Part shown: positions 6,822 through 14,814 of the stretch, piece by piece
Position numbering within the stretch: position 1 is the stretch's first letter
How the letters are laid out: the number at the start of each line of letters is the position of its first letter
Assembly (NCBI GenBank): GCA_900548635.1
Contig: URLP01000016.1
Coordinates: forward strand, 1 to 20,490
Reading direction: 5' to 3'
Source: an uncultured Megasphaera sp.
Lineage (GTDB): Bacteria; Bacillota; Negativicutes; Veillonellales; Megasphaeraceae
DNA length: 20,490 bases
Translations under genes and position numbers: made by a program
Notes under the pieces: model-generated
The model's input: only the letters and a program-made list of their open reading frames with translations
Database searches by the model: none
What the model was told of the DNA's origin: nothing

Positions 6822-6863
6822 ACCCCTTTTTTACGATGAATCATATCTGTTTTGCGTTATAAT
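6816..6863 (+). promoter_or_regulatory. Putative Pho-box-like promoter of the phoBR operon
   Basis: TTTTTTAC occurs twice exactly 11 bases apart (6816-6823 and 6827-6834), followed by -10 TATAAT at 6858-6863. No good -35 hexamer is present (GATGAA at 6835-6840), as expected of a promoter that needs an activator. The 11-base period matches the direct-repeat spacing of PhoB/PhoP binding sites. Autoregulation is inferred; the first T-run is shared with the upstream terminator-like element. Confidence 0.5.
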
Positions 6864-6909
6864 AGTATAAAATAAGTAAAAATGCTTTTTCTGAAAGGAA
6901 GGTCGCCTT

Positions 6910-7593
6910 ATGCCTTTGATTTATTGTGTGGAAGATGATGAAAATATCCGGGAACTCGTCGGTTATGCCCTGCGCAGTCAGGATTTCGACGTCGAAACGT
7001 TTGCGGACAGCAAGGAATTCTGGCCGGCTCTGGAAAAACGGGTGCCGTCGCTGGTGCTCCTGGATATCATGATGCCCGGTGAAAGCGGCACGGAAATTCT
7101 CGGCAAGCTGCGCAAGAGCCAGGCCTATAAGGCCCTGCCCGTGATTATGATGACGGCCAAGACCAGTGAATACGATATCGTCAAAGGCCTTGACGGTGGT
7201 GCCGACGACTACGTCTGCAAGCCCTTCGGCATCGTCGAGCTCATTTCCCGTATTCGTGCCGTCCTGCGCCGTTCGAACCGGCAGAACGCCGAAACGAATC
7301 TCTATACGTACGGTCCCGTCGCCCTGGACCAGGAAAAACATATCGTCACTGTCGACGGCAAGCCCTGTTACCTGACGGTCAAGGAATTCGAACTCCTTCG
7401 CTACCTTTTGGTCAACGCTGACATCGTCCTCAAGCGGGAACAGATCATGGAAGCTGTCTGGGGCTTTACGTATGAAGGCGAAAGCCGGACCATCGACATG
7501 CACATTAAGAGCCTGCGTCAGAAACTCGGTGACGGCGGCAAAATCATCCACACCGTGCGCGGCGTCGGCTATGTCATCGGAGGCGAGTCATGA
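6910..7593 (+). CDS. phoB: OmpR/PhoB-family response regulator of the phosphate system
   Basis: A 227-residue protein. The receiver domain (1-120) has the acidic pair around residues 9-10, the phospho-acceptor Asp52 (LVLLDIMMPGESG), Thr82 and Lys104 (DDYVCKPF). The C-terminal winged-helix DNA-binding domain (about 130-225) shows LTVKEFELLRYLL, EQIMEAVWG, RTIDMHIKSLRQKLGD and VRGVGYVI. Phosphorylated PhoB/PhoP proteins activate genes for phosphate starvation. AAGGAAGG lies 7 bases before ATG. The stop overlaps the kinase start by four bases, so the two are cotranslated, and the pst operon follows directly. This context supports a phosphate role over other OmpR-family regulators. The name phoP is equally used in Firmicutes. 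Confidence 0.9.
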   Translation: MPLIYCVEDDENIRELVGYALRSQDFDVETFADSKEFWPALEKRVPSLVLLDIMMPGESGTEILGKLRKSQAYKALPVIMMTAKTSEYDIVKGLDGGADDYVCKPFGIVELISRIRAVLRRSNRQNAETNLYTYGPVALDQEKHIVTVDGKPCYLTVKEFELLRYLLVNADIVLKREQIMEAVWGFTYEGESRTIDMHIKSLRQKLGDGGKIIHTVRGVGYVIGGES

Positions 7594-9290
7594 AGCGGAA
7601 AGTCTACTTGAGCCTCCTTTCCATGGGCCTGGTCTGCATGGCCGTGACCCTGCTCATTTCGATGTGGTTCTTCTGGAATTCCATGCAGCACCAGATCCAA
7701 CAGGAACTGGAAGCGACCATGGATATTGTCGAGACGGTCATTGAAGAGGGCGACGATACGACCTTTTATCTGCAGAATCTCGGCACCCATGATAAGGACG
7801 GCCTGCGCGTGACCTGGATCAATGCCCGCGGCGACGTCCTCTTCGACACGGACTACGATAAAAGCCGTATGGAAAACCACCTGGCCCGGCCGGAAGTGCG
7901 CGCTGCCCTGAACGGCGGCGAAGGGACGGCAGTCCGCGATTCTCAGACCATCTCCAAGGCCTACTATTACTATGCCCGCAAACTGCCGGACGGCACGGTC
8001 CTCAGGGTCAGTCTGGAACGGGAGACCTTCTTGGCCCACTTCCTCAGTCTCCTGCCCTGGGCGCTCCTTCTCCTCGGTCTTTCGGCCATGGCCTGCGTCA
8101 AAGTATCGCGCCTCCTGACGGCGAGTCTCCTCAGTCCCCTGCGCCAGACGGCACAATACATCAAGAAAATCAATGACCCGACAGTGCTTATGGACAATCC
8201 GCCCCGCGTCGATCACGAACTGCAGCCTTTAGTCGATAAGATTTTTCTTCAGAGCCAGACCATCACGGATAACCTGCACAATTTGGAGCAGCAGCGCAAC
8301 ATCATGCGTCTGATTATGGAAAACCTCCAGGAGGGCGTCATCCTTACGGACCAGGCCTACGGCATCGTCGGCCTCAACCAGCGGGCGGCCCACTTCCTCG
8401 GCTGCAGTACGACGCAGGAACTTTTGCAGCGCAGCCTGAAAGAACTGCTGCCCGATGCGCCCTGGGTCTATATGGAACACATCGATGAGGCTTTTACGAA
8501 GCGCCTGACCCGGGCAGACCGACACTACCTCCTGACCATCCAGCCCGTCTATAAAGATGATGACTTCTACGGCAGCCTTTTCATCATCGACGACGTGACG
8601 GAGACGGAACAGCGGGAAAAGCTGCGCCGGGAATTCACGTCCAACGTCTCGCATGAACTGAAGACGCCCCTGACATCGATCAGCGGTTTTGCCGAAGTCC
8701 TTTCGACGGGCCTCTTCAAGAATAAAGACGACGTCATCCACTTCGGCACGCTCATCCGCAAGGAAGCCCTGCGCCTGCTGCAGATGATCGAAGAAATCAT
8801 GCACCTCGCCCGCATCGAAGACGGCAAGCGCCAGCTGAAGCTGGAACGGCTCTGCCTGCGGGACTTCATCCAGGAACTGGTAGAATTCATGGAACCGGTC
8901 CTCATGGAGAAGAAAGTGACCATCCACTGCACGATGGACGACACGACGATCCTTGTCGACCGCGGCCTCTTCCGGGAAATGACTATGAACCTCATCGACA
9001 ACGCCGTCAAATACAACCGGCCCGGTGGCCACGTCTACATCACGGTCTGCCACGATGCACACCGGGCTTACTTCACGGTCCGCGACACGGGTATCGGTAT
9101 CCCTGAAGACAAACAGGACCGTATCTTCGAACGCTTCTACCGCGCCGACTCCAGCCGTTCCCGCAAGATCAGCGGCACCGGCCTGGGCCTGGCCATCGTC
9201 AAGCACATCGTCGAACAGCACCACGGTACAATTCGCCTCAAGAGCAAAGAAAACGAGGGCACAGAAATCACCGTGTCCTTGCCGCTGTAA
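7590..9290 (+). CDS. phoR: PhoR-like sensor histidine kinase with PAS domain
   Basis: A 566-residue inner-membrane kinase. It has a transmembrane helix at about 7-27, an extracytoplasmic domain to about 145, a second helix near 150-170, a HAMP-like linker and a PAS domain (about 235-330). The H-box SNVSHELKTPLTSISGF has His355 as phospho-acceptor. The ATPase domain shows the N-box NLIDNAVKYN (about 467), DTGIGIP (about 499), the F-box RIFERFYR and GTGLGLAIVKHI. It should phosphorylate the adjacent response regulator. In PhoR systems signalling depends on PstSCAB and PhoU, all encoded just downstream. ATG overlaps the regulator stop (ATGA), with GGAGG six bases upstream. No terminator is seen after it, so read-through into pstS is possible. 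Confidence 0.92.
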   Translation: MKRKVYLSLLSMGLVCMAVTLLISMWFFWNSMQHQIQQELEATMDIVETVIEEGDDTTFYLQNLGTHDKDGLRVTWINARGDVLFDTDYDKSRMENHLARPEVRAALNGGEGTAVRDSQTISKAYYYYARKLPDGTVLRVSLERETFLAHFLSLLPWALLLLGLSAMACVKVSRLLTASLLSPLRQTAQYIKKINDPTVLMDNPPRVDHELQPLVDKIFLQSQTITDNLHNLEQQRNIMRLIMENLQEGVILTDQAYGIVGLNQRAAHFLGCSTTQELLQRSLKELLPDAPWVYMEHIDEAFTKRLTRADRHYLLTIQPVYKDDDFYGSLFIIDDVTETEQREKLRREFTSNVSHELKTPLTSISGFAEVLSTGLFKNKDDVIHFGTLIRKEALRLLQMIEEIMHLARIEDGKRQLKLERLCLRDFIQELVEFMEPVLMEKKVTIHCTMDDTTILVDRGLFREMTMNLIDNAVKYNRPGGHVYITVCHDAHRAYFTVRDTGIGIPEDKQDRIFERFYRADSSRSRKISGTGLGLAIVKHIVEQHHGTIRLKSKENEGTEITVSLPL

Positions 9291-9294
9291 CTTT

Positions 9295-9347
9295 TTTACA
9301 ATATTTTACAATTCATATATAAATCCCTTACACGGCCTTGTTAGGAT
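9295..9347 (+). promoter_or_regulatory. Putative Pho boxes and promoter of the pst operon
   Basis: TTACA occurs at 9296-9300, 9306-9310 and 9328-9332, spacings of 10 and 22 bases, so all lie on one DNA face. A possible -10, TAGGAT (9342-9347), starts nine bases after the last repeat and no -35 hexamer is evident. This fits activation by PhoB/PhoP under phosphate limitation. The sites lie in the 119-base gap between phoR and pstS. Confidence 0.6.
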
Positions 9348-9409
9348 AAGACTGTATTCAGAATCAAGGAACATCTCAGATTCGCTTATCCAAAAGGAGA
9401 GGATTTTTT

Positions 9410-10288
9410 ATGAAATTGAAAAAGTTAGTTTTGATTGCACTTGCTGCTACGATGGCTATCGGTGCTGCCGGCTGCGGAAGTCAGCAGAAGAGTGATGCTC
9501 CGAAGCAGGGTGCTGCTTCCGGCAGTATTACGGGTTCCGGTTCTTCGGCACTGCTGCCTCTCGTCAAAGACGCTGCAGAAAAATATAAAGCCCAGAACAA
9601 AGATGTTACCATCACCCTTAATGCCGGCGGTTCCGGTACGGGTCTGAAACAGGTTTCCGATGGTTCTGTCGATATGGGCAACTCCGATGTTGCAGCGGAA
9701 ACGAAACTTGATAAAGACAAAGCGGCCAAACTGGAAGACCATAAAGTCGCTGTCATGACCGTCGCTACGATTATCAACAAAGATGTGGGCGTCACCAACC
9801 TGACCCGTCAGCAGTTGCAGGATATCTTCACGGCTAAAGTCACGAACTGGAAAGATGTCGGCGGCAAGGATATGCCGATCGTCCTCGTAACCCGCCCGAA
9901 GACCTCCGGTACGCGTGCCCTCTTTAAACAGTATGCCATCAACGGCCAGGAAGAAGCGGACAATAAATCCCTGGAAACAGATAACTCCGGCATCCTCATC
10001 CAGAGCGTTGCCCAGAACCCGGGCGCTATCGGCTACGTCGCTCTGCCGTACCTGCTCAACAATGACACGGTCTCTGCCGTTTCCATCGACGGTGTCGCAC
10101 CGACCCTGGAAAATACCTACAACGGCACGTACAGTGTCTGGGGCTATGAACATATCTACACCAGCAAGGATCCGAAACCGGCAGTCAAAGCCTTCATCGA
10201 ATACATCACGGGTGCTGATTACGGCAAACGTATCGAAGAACTTGGCTACGGCGTAAGCTCGAAGATGCAGACGAAAGAAGTTCATTAA
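9410..10288 (+). CDS. pstS: Phosphate-binding lipoprotein PstS
   Basis: A 292-residue ABC-transporter binding protein. The N-terminus has a lysine-rich signal and a lipobox ending AAGC, so Cys22 would be lipidated and anchored on the outer face of the inner membrane. Phosphate-binding loops typical of PstS are visible: ITGSGSSALLPLV, AGGSGTGLKQVSDG and RPKTSGTRALF, plus GAIGYVALPYL and a C-terminal FIEYITG segment. It captures phosphate for PstCA. AAGGAG precedes ATG by ten bases. It is the first gene of the pstSCAB-phoU run and sits behind Pho-box-like repeats; being first, it can be made in excess over the membrane subunits. Confidence 0.95.
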   Translation: MKLKKLVLIALAATMAIGAAGCGSQQKSDAPKQGAASGSITGSGSSALLPLVKDAAEKYKAQNKDVTITLNAGGSGTGLKQVSDGSVDMGNSDVAAETKLDKDKAAKLEDHKVAVMTVATIINKDVGVTNLTRQQLQDIFTAKVTNWKDVGGKDMPIVLVTRPKTSGTRALFKQYAINGQEEADNKSLETDNSGILIQSVAQNPGAIGYVALPYLLNNDTVSAVSIDGVAPTLENTYNGTYSVWGYEHIYTSKDPKPAVKAFIEYITGADYGKRIEELGYGVSSKMQTKEVH

Positions 10289-10306
10289 TAAGTTGGAGGA
10301 ACGGAT

Positions 10307-11227
10307 ATGAATGCAATCGATACGGTAGTCCAGCGAGCTCACCGCAACGAGAAAGCAGCCAAGACGTTCATCACGATTTGCGGCATCGGTATGGCACTGG
10401 TGCCGCTTCTCATTGGCGCTTTTCTTTTTATCAAAGGGACCGATACGTTCACCGTATTCGGCCACAGTGTAACAGAATTTCTCTTTTCCGGACAGTGGAA
10501 ACCGAGTGATACCGTCGAAGGCGGCGGTCAGGTCGGCGCAGCCATGTTCCTGGCAGGCTCTCTCGTCACCTGTCTCCTGTCCCTGATTATTTCCCTGCCC
10601 TTCAGCCTGGCTTCGTCCATCTACATGACGGAAATCGCAACGCCTCAGCGGCGCCGCCTCATCCAGCCGGCTATCGAACTTTTTACGGGCATTCCTTCCG
10701 TTGTCTACGGCTTTGTCGGCATGACCGTCCTCATCCCGGTCCTGCGGAAAATCTTTCCCATGCCTTTCGGCTTCTCCGTCCTTGCTGCCGGCATCGTCCT
10801 GGCCATCATGATCTTCCCGACCATTACGACCATGGCTGCCGATGCCATGGCTGCCGTACCGAAGTCCTGGCGTGAAGCTTCGTACGGCCTCGGCGCGACG
10901 CGCTGGGAAACGATAGCCCACGTCGTTCTCCCGGCCGCTAAGAGCGGTATCTTCACGGGTATCATCCTCGGTCTGGCCCGCGCCCTCGGCGAAGCCCTGG
11001 CTGTCGCCATGGTCATCGGCCAGATGAAGGTCTTCCCGAAATCCCTCTTCCTGCCTGCCAGTACGCTGACCACTGCTATTTCAGCGGATATGGGCGGCGC
11101 CATGGAAGGCGGCGAATACAACGCAGCTCTCTGGACGATGGCTCTCGTCCTCTTCCTGCTGTCGTTCCTCTTCATCTTCATCATTCACCAGATCAACGCT
11201 GCTTCTGAATTGAAAGGAGGCCGTTAA
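10307..11227 (+). CDS. pstC: Phosphate ABC transporter permease PstC
   Basis: A 306-residue inner-membrane permease with about six hydrophobic helices: a first helix near 24-44, the core starting at LAGSLVTCLLSLIISLPFSL, and a last helix near 275-295. The cytoplasmic EAA loop that docks to the ATPase is visible as SWREASYGLGATRWETIAH. FTGIPSVVYGFVGM and ARALGEALAVAMVIG are characteristic of PstC/PstA. With PstA it forms the phosphate channel. GGAGG lies 7 bases before ATG. It starts 18 bases after the pstS stop and one base separates its stop from the pstA start. Confidence 0.95.
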   Translation: MNAIDTVVQRAHRNEKAAKTFITICGIGMALVPLLIGAFLFIKGTDTFTVFGHSVTEFLFSGQWKPSDTVEGGGQVGAAMFLAGSLVTCLLSLIISLPFSLASSIYMTEIATPQRRRLIQPAIELFTGIPSVVYGFVGMTVLIPVLRKIFPMPFGFSVLAAGIVLAIMIFPTITTMAADAMAAVPKSWREASYGLGATRWETIAHVVLPAAKSGIFTGIILGLARALGEALAVAMVIGQMKVFPKSLFLPASTLTTAISADMGGAMEGGEYNAALWTMALVLFLLSFLFIFIIHQINAASELKGGR

Positions 11228-11228
11228 G

Positions 11229-12107
11229 ATGGTTTCTGTTGAAGCAAAGAAACGCAAAGATAAAATCATGACGGGCATTTTCGTGGCCGGTGCCGCCTTT
11301 GCCGTCATCCTGCTCATCGCCTTCGTCCTGCACGTCGTCGTCAGCGGCATCGAAGGCATGACGCCGGAACTGATGTCCTTCGGTCCTAAGGGCCTGGGCA
11401 GCATGTTCTTCAATACGGTCTACCTCGTCTTCCTGGCTCTCGTCGCCAGTGCCATTACGGGTATCCCGGCAGGCATCTTCCTGGCTGAATATGCCAAGAA
11501 GGGCCGCATTACACACTGGGTCCGCATGGCCGTCGAAACCCTGGCATCCCTGCCTTCCATCGTCGTCGGCTTGTTCGGCTACCTGGTCTTCATCGTCATG
11601 ACCGGTTCCCAGTGGAACCTCTTCGCCGGCGCCCTGGCCGTCTCCATCCTGACGCTGCCGCTGGTTACGTCCGTCACGGAAGATGCCCTGCGCAACCTGC
11701 CTTCAAGCTACCGCAACGGCAGTCTCGGTCTCGGTGCTTCGCACTGGCAGACCATCTGGCATGTCCTCTTGCCGGCCTGCTTCCCACGCATCATGACGGG
11801 CCTTATCATGGCCGCCGGCCGTGGCTTCGGTGAAGCTGCTGCCCTGATGTTCACGGCCGGTATGTCCACTGACATCAACTGGTCGAACTGGGATATCACC
11901 TCTACCTCATGTGCCCTCAACCCGTTCCGCCCGGGCGAAACGCTGGCCCTCAATATCTGGGCCCTGCGTACCGAAGCCCTGCAGCCCGACGCTGCCCAGC
12001 AGGCCGCCGCTTCTTCGGCGATCCTGATGATCATGGTCCTCGTCTTCAGCCTGGCTGCCCGTTACCTCAGCTACCGAATCGACAAGAAAATGGGAGGAAG
12101 TAAATAA
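11229..12107 (+). CDS. pstA: Phosphate ABC transporter permease PstA
   Basis: A 292-residue membrane protein, the second permease subunit. Helices begin near residue 15 (MTGIFVAGAAFAVILLIAFV). The core contains LASLPSIVVGLFGYLVF, the EAA loop SYRNGSLGLGASHWQTIWH and GRGFGEAAALMFTAG, all PstA-type. The Shine-Dalgarno sequence AAAGGAGG lies inside the last codons of pstC. The TAATG junction at 12105-12109 overlaps the pstB start by one base, so pstC, pstA and pstB are probably translationally coupled. Confidence 0.95.
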   Translation: MVSVEAKKRKDKIMTGIFVAGAAFAVILLIAFVLHVVVSGIEGMTPELMSFGPKGLGSMFFNTVYLVFLALVASAITGIPAGIFLAEYAKKGRITHWVRMAVETLASLPSIVVGLFGYLVFIVMTGSQWNLFAGALAVSILTLPLVTSVTEDALRNLPSSYRNGSLGLGASHWQTIWHVLLPACFPRIMTGLIMAAGRGFGEAAALMFTAGMSTDINWSNWDITSTSCALNPFRPGETLALNIWALRTEALQPDAAQQAAASSAILMIMVLVFSLAARYLSYRIDKKMGGSK

Positions 12108-12964
12108 TGTCCGATACTACTACGACGCTCACCGGCTTTGCCGCAGCGACGATTGAAAAGAAACAGGCTGCCGAAGCCGTGCAGGAAAAAGCACAGGAAG
12201 CTGCCGGCAGTGCCGAATATACCTTTGATGTCGCTCACATGGATCTCTTTTACAACGATTTCCAGGCCCTGAAAGACATCAACATGAAGATCAAGAAAAA
12301 TGAAATCACTGCTCTCATCGGCCCGTCGGGCTGCGGCAAATCGACCTTCTTAAAGACTTTGAACCGCATGAACGACTGGGTCGAAGGCTGCCGCGTCACC
12401 GGCGATATCCGCTTCGAAGGCCGGGATATCTTCAAGGAAGTCGACCCCTTGGCCCTGCGCTACCGTGTCGGCATGGTCTTCCAGCAGCCGACGCCGTTCC
12501 CGAAGAGCATTTACGAAAACATCGCCTACGGCCCGCGCATCCAGGGCGTCAAGGACAAGAAGAAACTCGACGCCATCGTCGAAAAGAGCCTGCGCCAGGC
12601 AGCCTGCTGGGACGAAATGAAGGACCGTCTCAATAAGAGCGCCCTCGGCCTCTCCGGCGGCCAGCAGCAGCGTCTCTGCATCGCCCGTACCCTGGCGGCG
12701 GCGCCGTCGGTCATCCTCATGGACGAACCGACGTCGGCTCTCGACCCGATTTCGACGCAGAAAATCGAAGACCTGGCGCTGGAACTGAAAGATAAGTACA
12801 CCATCGTCATCGTCACCCACAGCATGCAGCAGGCACGCCGTATTTCCGACAAGACGGCCTTCTTCCTCTTAGGGGAACTGGTTGAATTTGACGATACGCT
12901 GAAAATGTTCACCAATCCGTCCAATCCGAAGACGGAAGAATACATTACGGGCCGGTTCGGCTAA
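12107..12964 (+). CDS. pstB: Phosphate ABC transporter ATPase PstB with N-terminal extension
   Basis: A 285-residue ABC ATPase powering phosphate import. Walker A is GPSGCGKST (about residue 72), the Q-loop is VFQQPTPFP, the signature is LSGGQQQRLCIARTLA, Walker B is VILMDEPTSALDP, and the switch histidine is in IVTHSMQQA. The NRMNDWV segment after Walker A is typical of PstB. Relative to E. coli PstB (257 residues, Walker A near 41) there is an extra N-terminal stretch of about 30 residues, rich in Ala, Glu and Lys. The start is supported by GGGAGG about nine bases upstream and by overlap with the pstA stop. phoU follows after 15 bases. Confidence 0.95.
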   Translation: MSDTTTTLTGFAAATIEKKQAAEAVQEKAQEAAGSAEYTFDVAHMDLFYNDFQALKDINMKIKKNEITALIGPSGCGKSTFLKTLNRMNDWVEGCRVTGDIRFEGRDIFKEVDPLALRYRVGMVFQQPTPFPKSIYENIAYGPRIQGVKDKKKLDAIVEKSLRQAACWDEMKDRLNKSALGLSGGQQQRLCIARTLAAAPSVILMDEPTSALDPISTQKIEDLALELKDKYTIVIVTHSMQQARRISDKTAFFLLGELVEFDDTLKMFTNPSNPKTEEYITGRFG

Positions 12965-12979
12965 GAGGGGAGCAGAGAA

Positions 12980-13630
12980 ATGCTGGAAATTTACGAAAAA
13001 TCTGTAGGCGAATTGAAACAGGATATGATTAACTTGTGCCTGAAAATCGAACAGGCCGTCGACAGCACCTGGAAGGCGCTGGAACGCAAGGATATCGAAA
13101 TGGCGCAGCGTATTTATGATGGCGACGACGCCATCGACGATATGGTCAAGAACTGCATGAAGAAGGACTTGACCATCAGTATGATGCAGGGTCCCGTAGC
13201 GGCTGATTACCGCGGTCTCATGGCAACGCTGAAAATCCTCTCCGACTTAGAACGCATTGCCGACCACTGCGCCGACATCAGCCACTACGTCATCCATTTG
13301 GAACAGACCCATCACGACGTACCGCTGCCGCAGGGCATGAAGGAAATGTACGGCGTCATGGCCTCTATGGTCAGCGACGTCATCGACTTCTACAAAGAAC
13401 GGGGCACGTCGTCCCAGGCCAGCCTGATGCGCGATAAAGACGACATCGTCGACCAGGCCTTCAACAACCTGATGGAAACCCTGGCCACAGAAATGACGGC
13501 TCATCCGGAAAACTCCAAGGACTACATCGACCTCGTCCTCGTCGTCAAATATATCGAACGCATGGCCGACCACGCCAACAACATCGCAGAATGGCTCATC
13601 TACCGCGATACGAACGAAATCAGATTATAA
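12980..13630 (+). CDS. phoU: Phosphate signalling regulator PhoU
   Basis: A 216-residue all-helical cytoplasmic protein with the two-fold repeat of PhoU. The metal-cluster motifs appear twice, as LKILSDLERIADHCADIS (about 84-101) and VVKYIERMADHANNIAEW. PhoU links PstSCAB to the PhoR kinase and holds the Pho response off when phosphate is plentiful. It starts with AGAGGGGAG about seven bases upstream and is the last gene of the operon. A strong hairpin terminator begins two bases after its stop. Confidence 0.95.
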   Translation: MLEIYEKSVGELKQDMINLCLKIEQAVDSTWKALERKDIEMAQRIYDGDDAIDDMVKNCMKKDLTISMMQGPVAADYRGLMATLKILSDLERIADHCADISHYVIHLEQTHHDVPLPQGMKEMYGVMASMVSDVIDFYKERGTSSQASLMRDKDDIVDQAFNNLMETLATEMTAHPENSKDYIDLVLVVKYIERMADHANNIAEWLIYRDTNEIRL

Positions 13631-13632
13631 TA

Positions 13633-13678
13633 GGCATAAAAAAAGCTGCGCAATTGATGCGCAGCTTTTTTTTATGCC
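13633..13678. terminator. Bidirectional terminator between phoU and the YitT gene
   Basis: Core stem GCTGCGCA (13645-13652) and TGCGCAGC (13658-13665) around a 5-base loop, flanked by seven A and eight T. The dyad continues outward to GGCAT/ATGCC, so the whole structure is almost perfectly symmetrical and can stop both convergent transcripts. Confidence 0.92.
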
Positions 13679-13686
13679 GTGGGCGC

Positions 13687-14622
13687 CTAGTATTCCGGCG
13701 GCATGTTCTTCTTGGTGTGCGGCATGGAAAGGGCGTCACCCGGGTACTGGTGGAACTTGACGGGCGATGTTGTGAAGCCGCGGCCGACGACTTCCGAGGC
13801 ATCGCTGATGATCATGAAGGCCTGCGGGTCGAGCTTATTGACGATTTCCTTGACCTTGGCCACTTCCGTCAGTTTGATGACGGCGTAGATGACGCGCTTG
13901 TCCTGCATGGTGTAGGCGCCCTGACCGTGGAGGTACGTCGCACCGTGGCCGACGTAGCGCATCAGGACCTGGGCGATGGGCGTGGCCCTGTTGGAGATGA
14001 TGATTACGCTCTTGCGCTGTTTGAGGCCGATGACGACTTTATTGGTGATGAAGGCGGCGATGTAGATGGCGACGAAGGTCAGGACGGCCCGTTCCAGCGA
14101 GAAGAGCCAGGCAGCCGCCAGGAGGATGACCAGGTTGAGAATCATCGTGACCGTGCCCATTTCCAGGGAGTAGTATTTCTTGACGATGGCGCCGATGACG
14201 TCGAGGCCGCCGCTGTTGCCGTTGTACTTATAGATGATGCCGAAGCCGATGCCCGCCAGGATGCCGCCCGTAATGGATGAGAGCATAGAGTCGTGCATGA
14301 TGTCCCAGGTCGAGAGGAAAGCTGTGGCATCGACGAGGACTGAGAGCATGATTGTGCCGACGATGCTCAGGATGGTATAGCGCCGGCCCATGAATTTATA
14401 GCAGGCGATCATGATCGGGATGTTGAGGATGAAGATGCCCACGCCGACGGGCAGGCCCGTCAGGAAGTAGATCATGATGGCTACGCCGCTGAGGCCGCTG
14501 CTCAGTAAGTGGAAGGGGATGAAGAAGGCATTCATGCCGATGGCCACGACGAGGCTGCCGACGAAAGAGGCGATGTACGGCACGGCGAGTTCCCAGAGCG
14601 TGTGCGAAGTCAAGGTTTTCAT
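13687..14622 (-). CDS. YitT-family membrane protein (DUF161 plus DUF2179)
   Basis: A 311-residue protein. Residues 1 to about 200 hold five or six transmembrane helices with family-typical sequence (VAIGMNAFFIPFHLLSSGLSG, GLPVGVGIFILNIPI, GNSGGLDVI). The cytoplasmic C-terminal domain (about 210-290) matches DUF2179, with GATYLHGQGAYTMQDKRVIYAVI. Such proteins are common in Firmicutes; their transported substrate or signal is not established. The minus-strand Shine-Dalgarno GGAGGA lies 8 bases before the ATG at 14622. The gene stands alone, convergent with phoU and divergent from ispE, with a 19-base palindrome in the shared upstream region. Confidence 0.9.
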   Translation of the reverse strand: MKTLTSHTLWELAVPYIASFVGSLVVAIGMNAFFIPFHLLSSGLSGVAIMIYFLTGLPVGVGIFILNIPIMIACYKFMGRRYTILSIVGTIMLSVLVDATAFLSTWDIMHDSMLSSITGGILAGIGFGIIYKYNGNSGGLDVIGAIVKKYYSLEMGTVTMILNLVILLAAAWLFSLERAVLTFVAIYIAAFITNKVVIGLKQRKSVIIISNRATPIAQVLMRYVGHGATYLHGQGAYTMQDKRVIYAVIKLTEVAKVKEIVNKLDPQAFMIISDASEVVGRGFTTSPVKFHQYPGDALSMPHTKKNMPPEY

Positions 14623-14651
14623 AATTTTTTTCCTCCGTAATGAATGAATAA

Positions 14652-14680
14652 TTGTAAAATAAAGGAAAAAACGGTATAAT
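14652..14680 (+). promoter_or_regulatory. Promoter of the ispE-GntR operon
   Basis: TTGTAA (14652-14657), a 17-base spacer and TATAAT (14675-14680) on the plus strand. Transcription would begin near 14687, leaving a leader of about 128 bases before the ispE ATG at 14815. That leader contains weak hairpins around 14705-14755 but no open reading frame I would defend. Confidence 0.65.
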
Positions 14681-14697
14681 CATTATAGTATAATGAT
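14679..14697. promoter_or_regulatory. 19-base palindrome over the ispE start site and YitT-gene upstream region
   Basis: ATCATTATA and TATAATGAT form a perfect dyad around a single G. It overlaps the last two bases of the ispE -10 and the predicted start site, and carries a minus-strand TATAAT (14687-14682) facing the YitT gene. The size and AT-rich symmetry resemble Fur-superfamily operators, so a repressor acting on one or both genes is possible. Confidence 0.5.
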
Positions 14698-14814
14698 AAG
14701 AGTGTGCATTCGGGGCGGATGCCGAGAAGGCAGCACAGCCCTGCTGTTGTCTCATTATAACATAGGAAAATTTTTAATCAATACGGAATGCACATTTTAT
14801 ACACGGAGTTAAAT

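Noticed and set aside
9425..10921. A 498-codon minus-strand frame across pstS and pstC
   Set aside because: Antisense to two well-identified phosphate genes; no recognisable protein features.
13591..14280. Plus-strand frame of 229 codons overlapping the YitT gene and the terminator
   Set aside because: It crosses a strong bidirectional terminator and is antisense to a clear membrane protein; the sequence is Asp-rich shadow translation.
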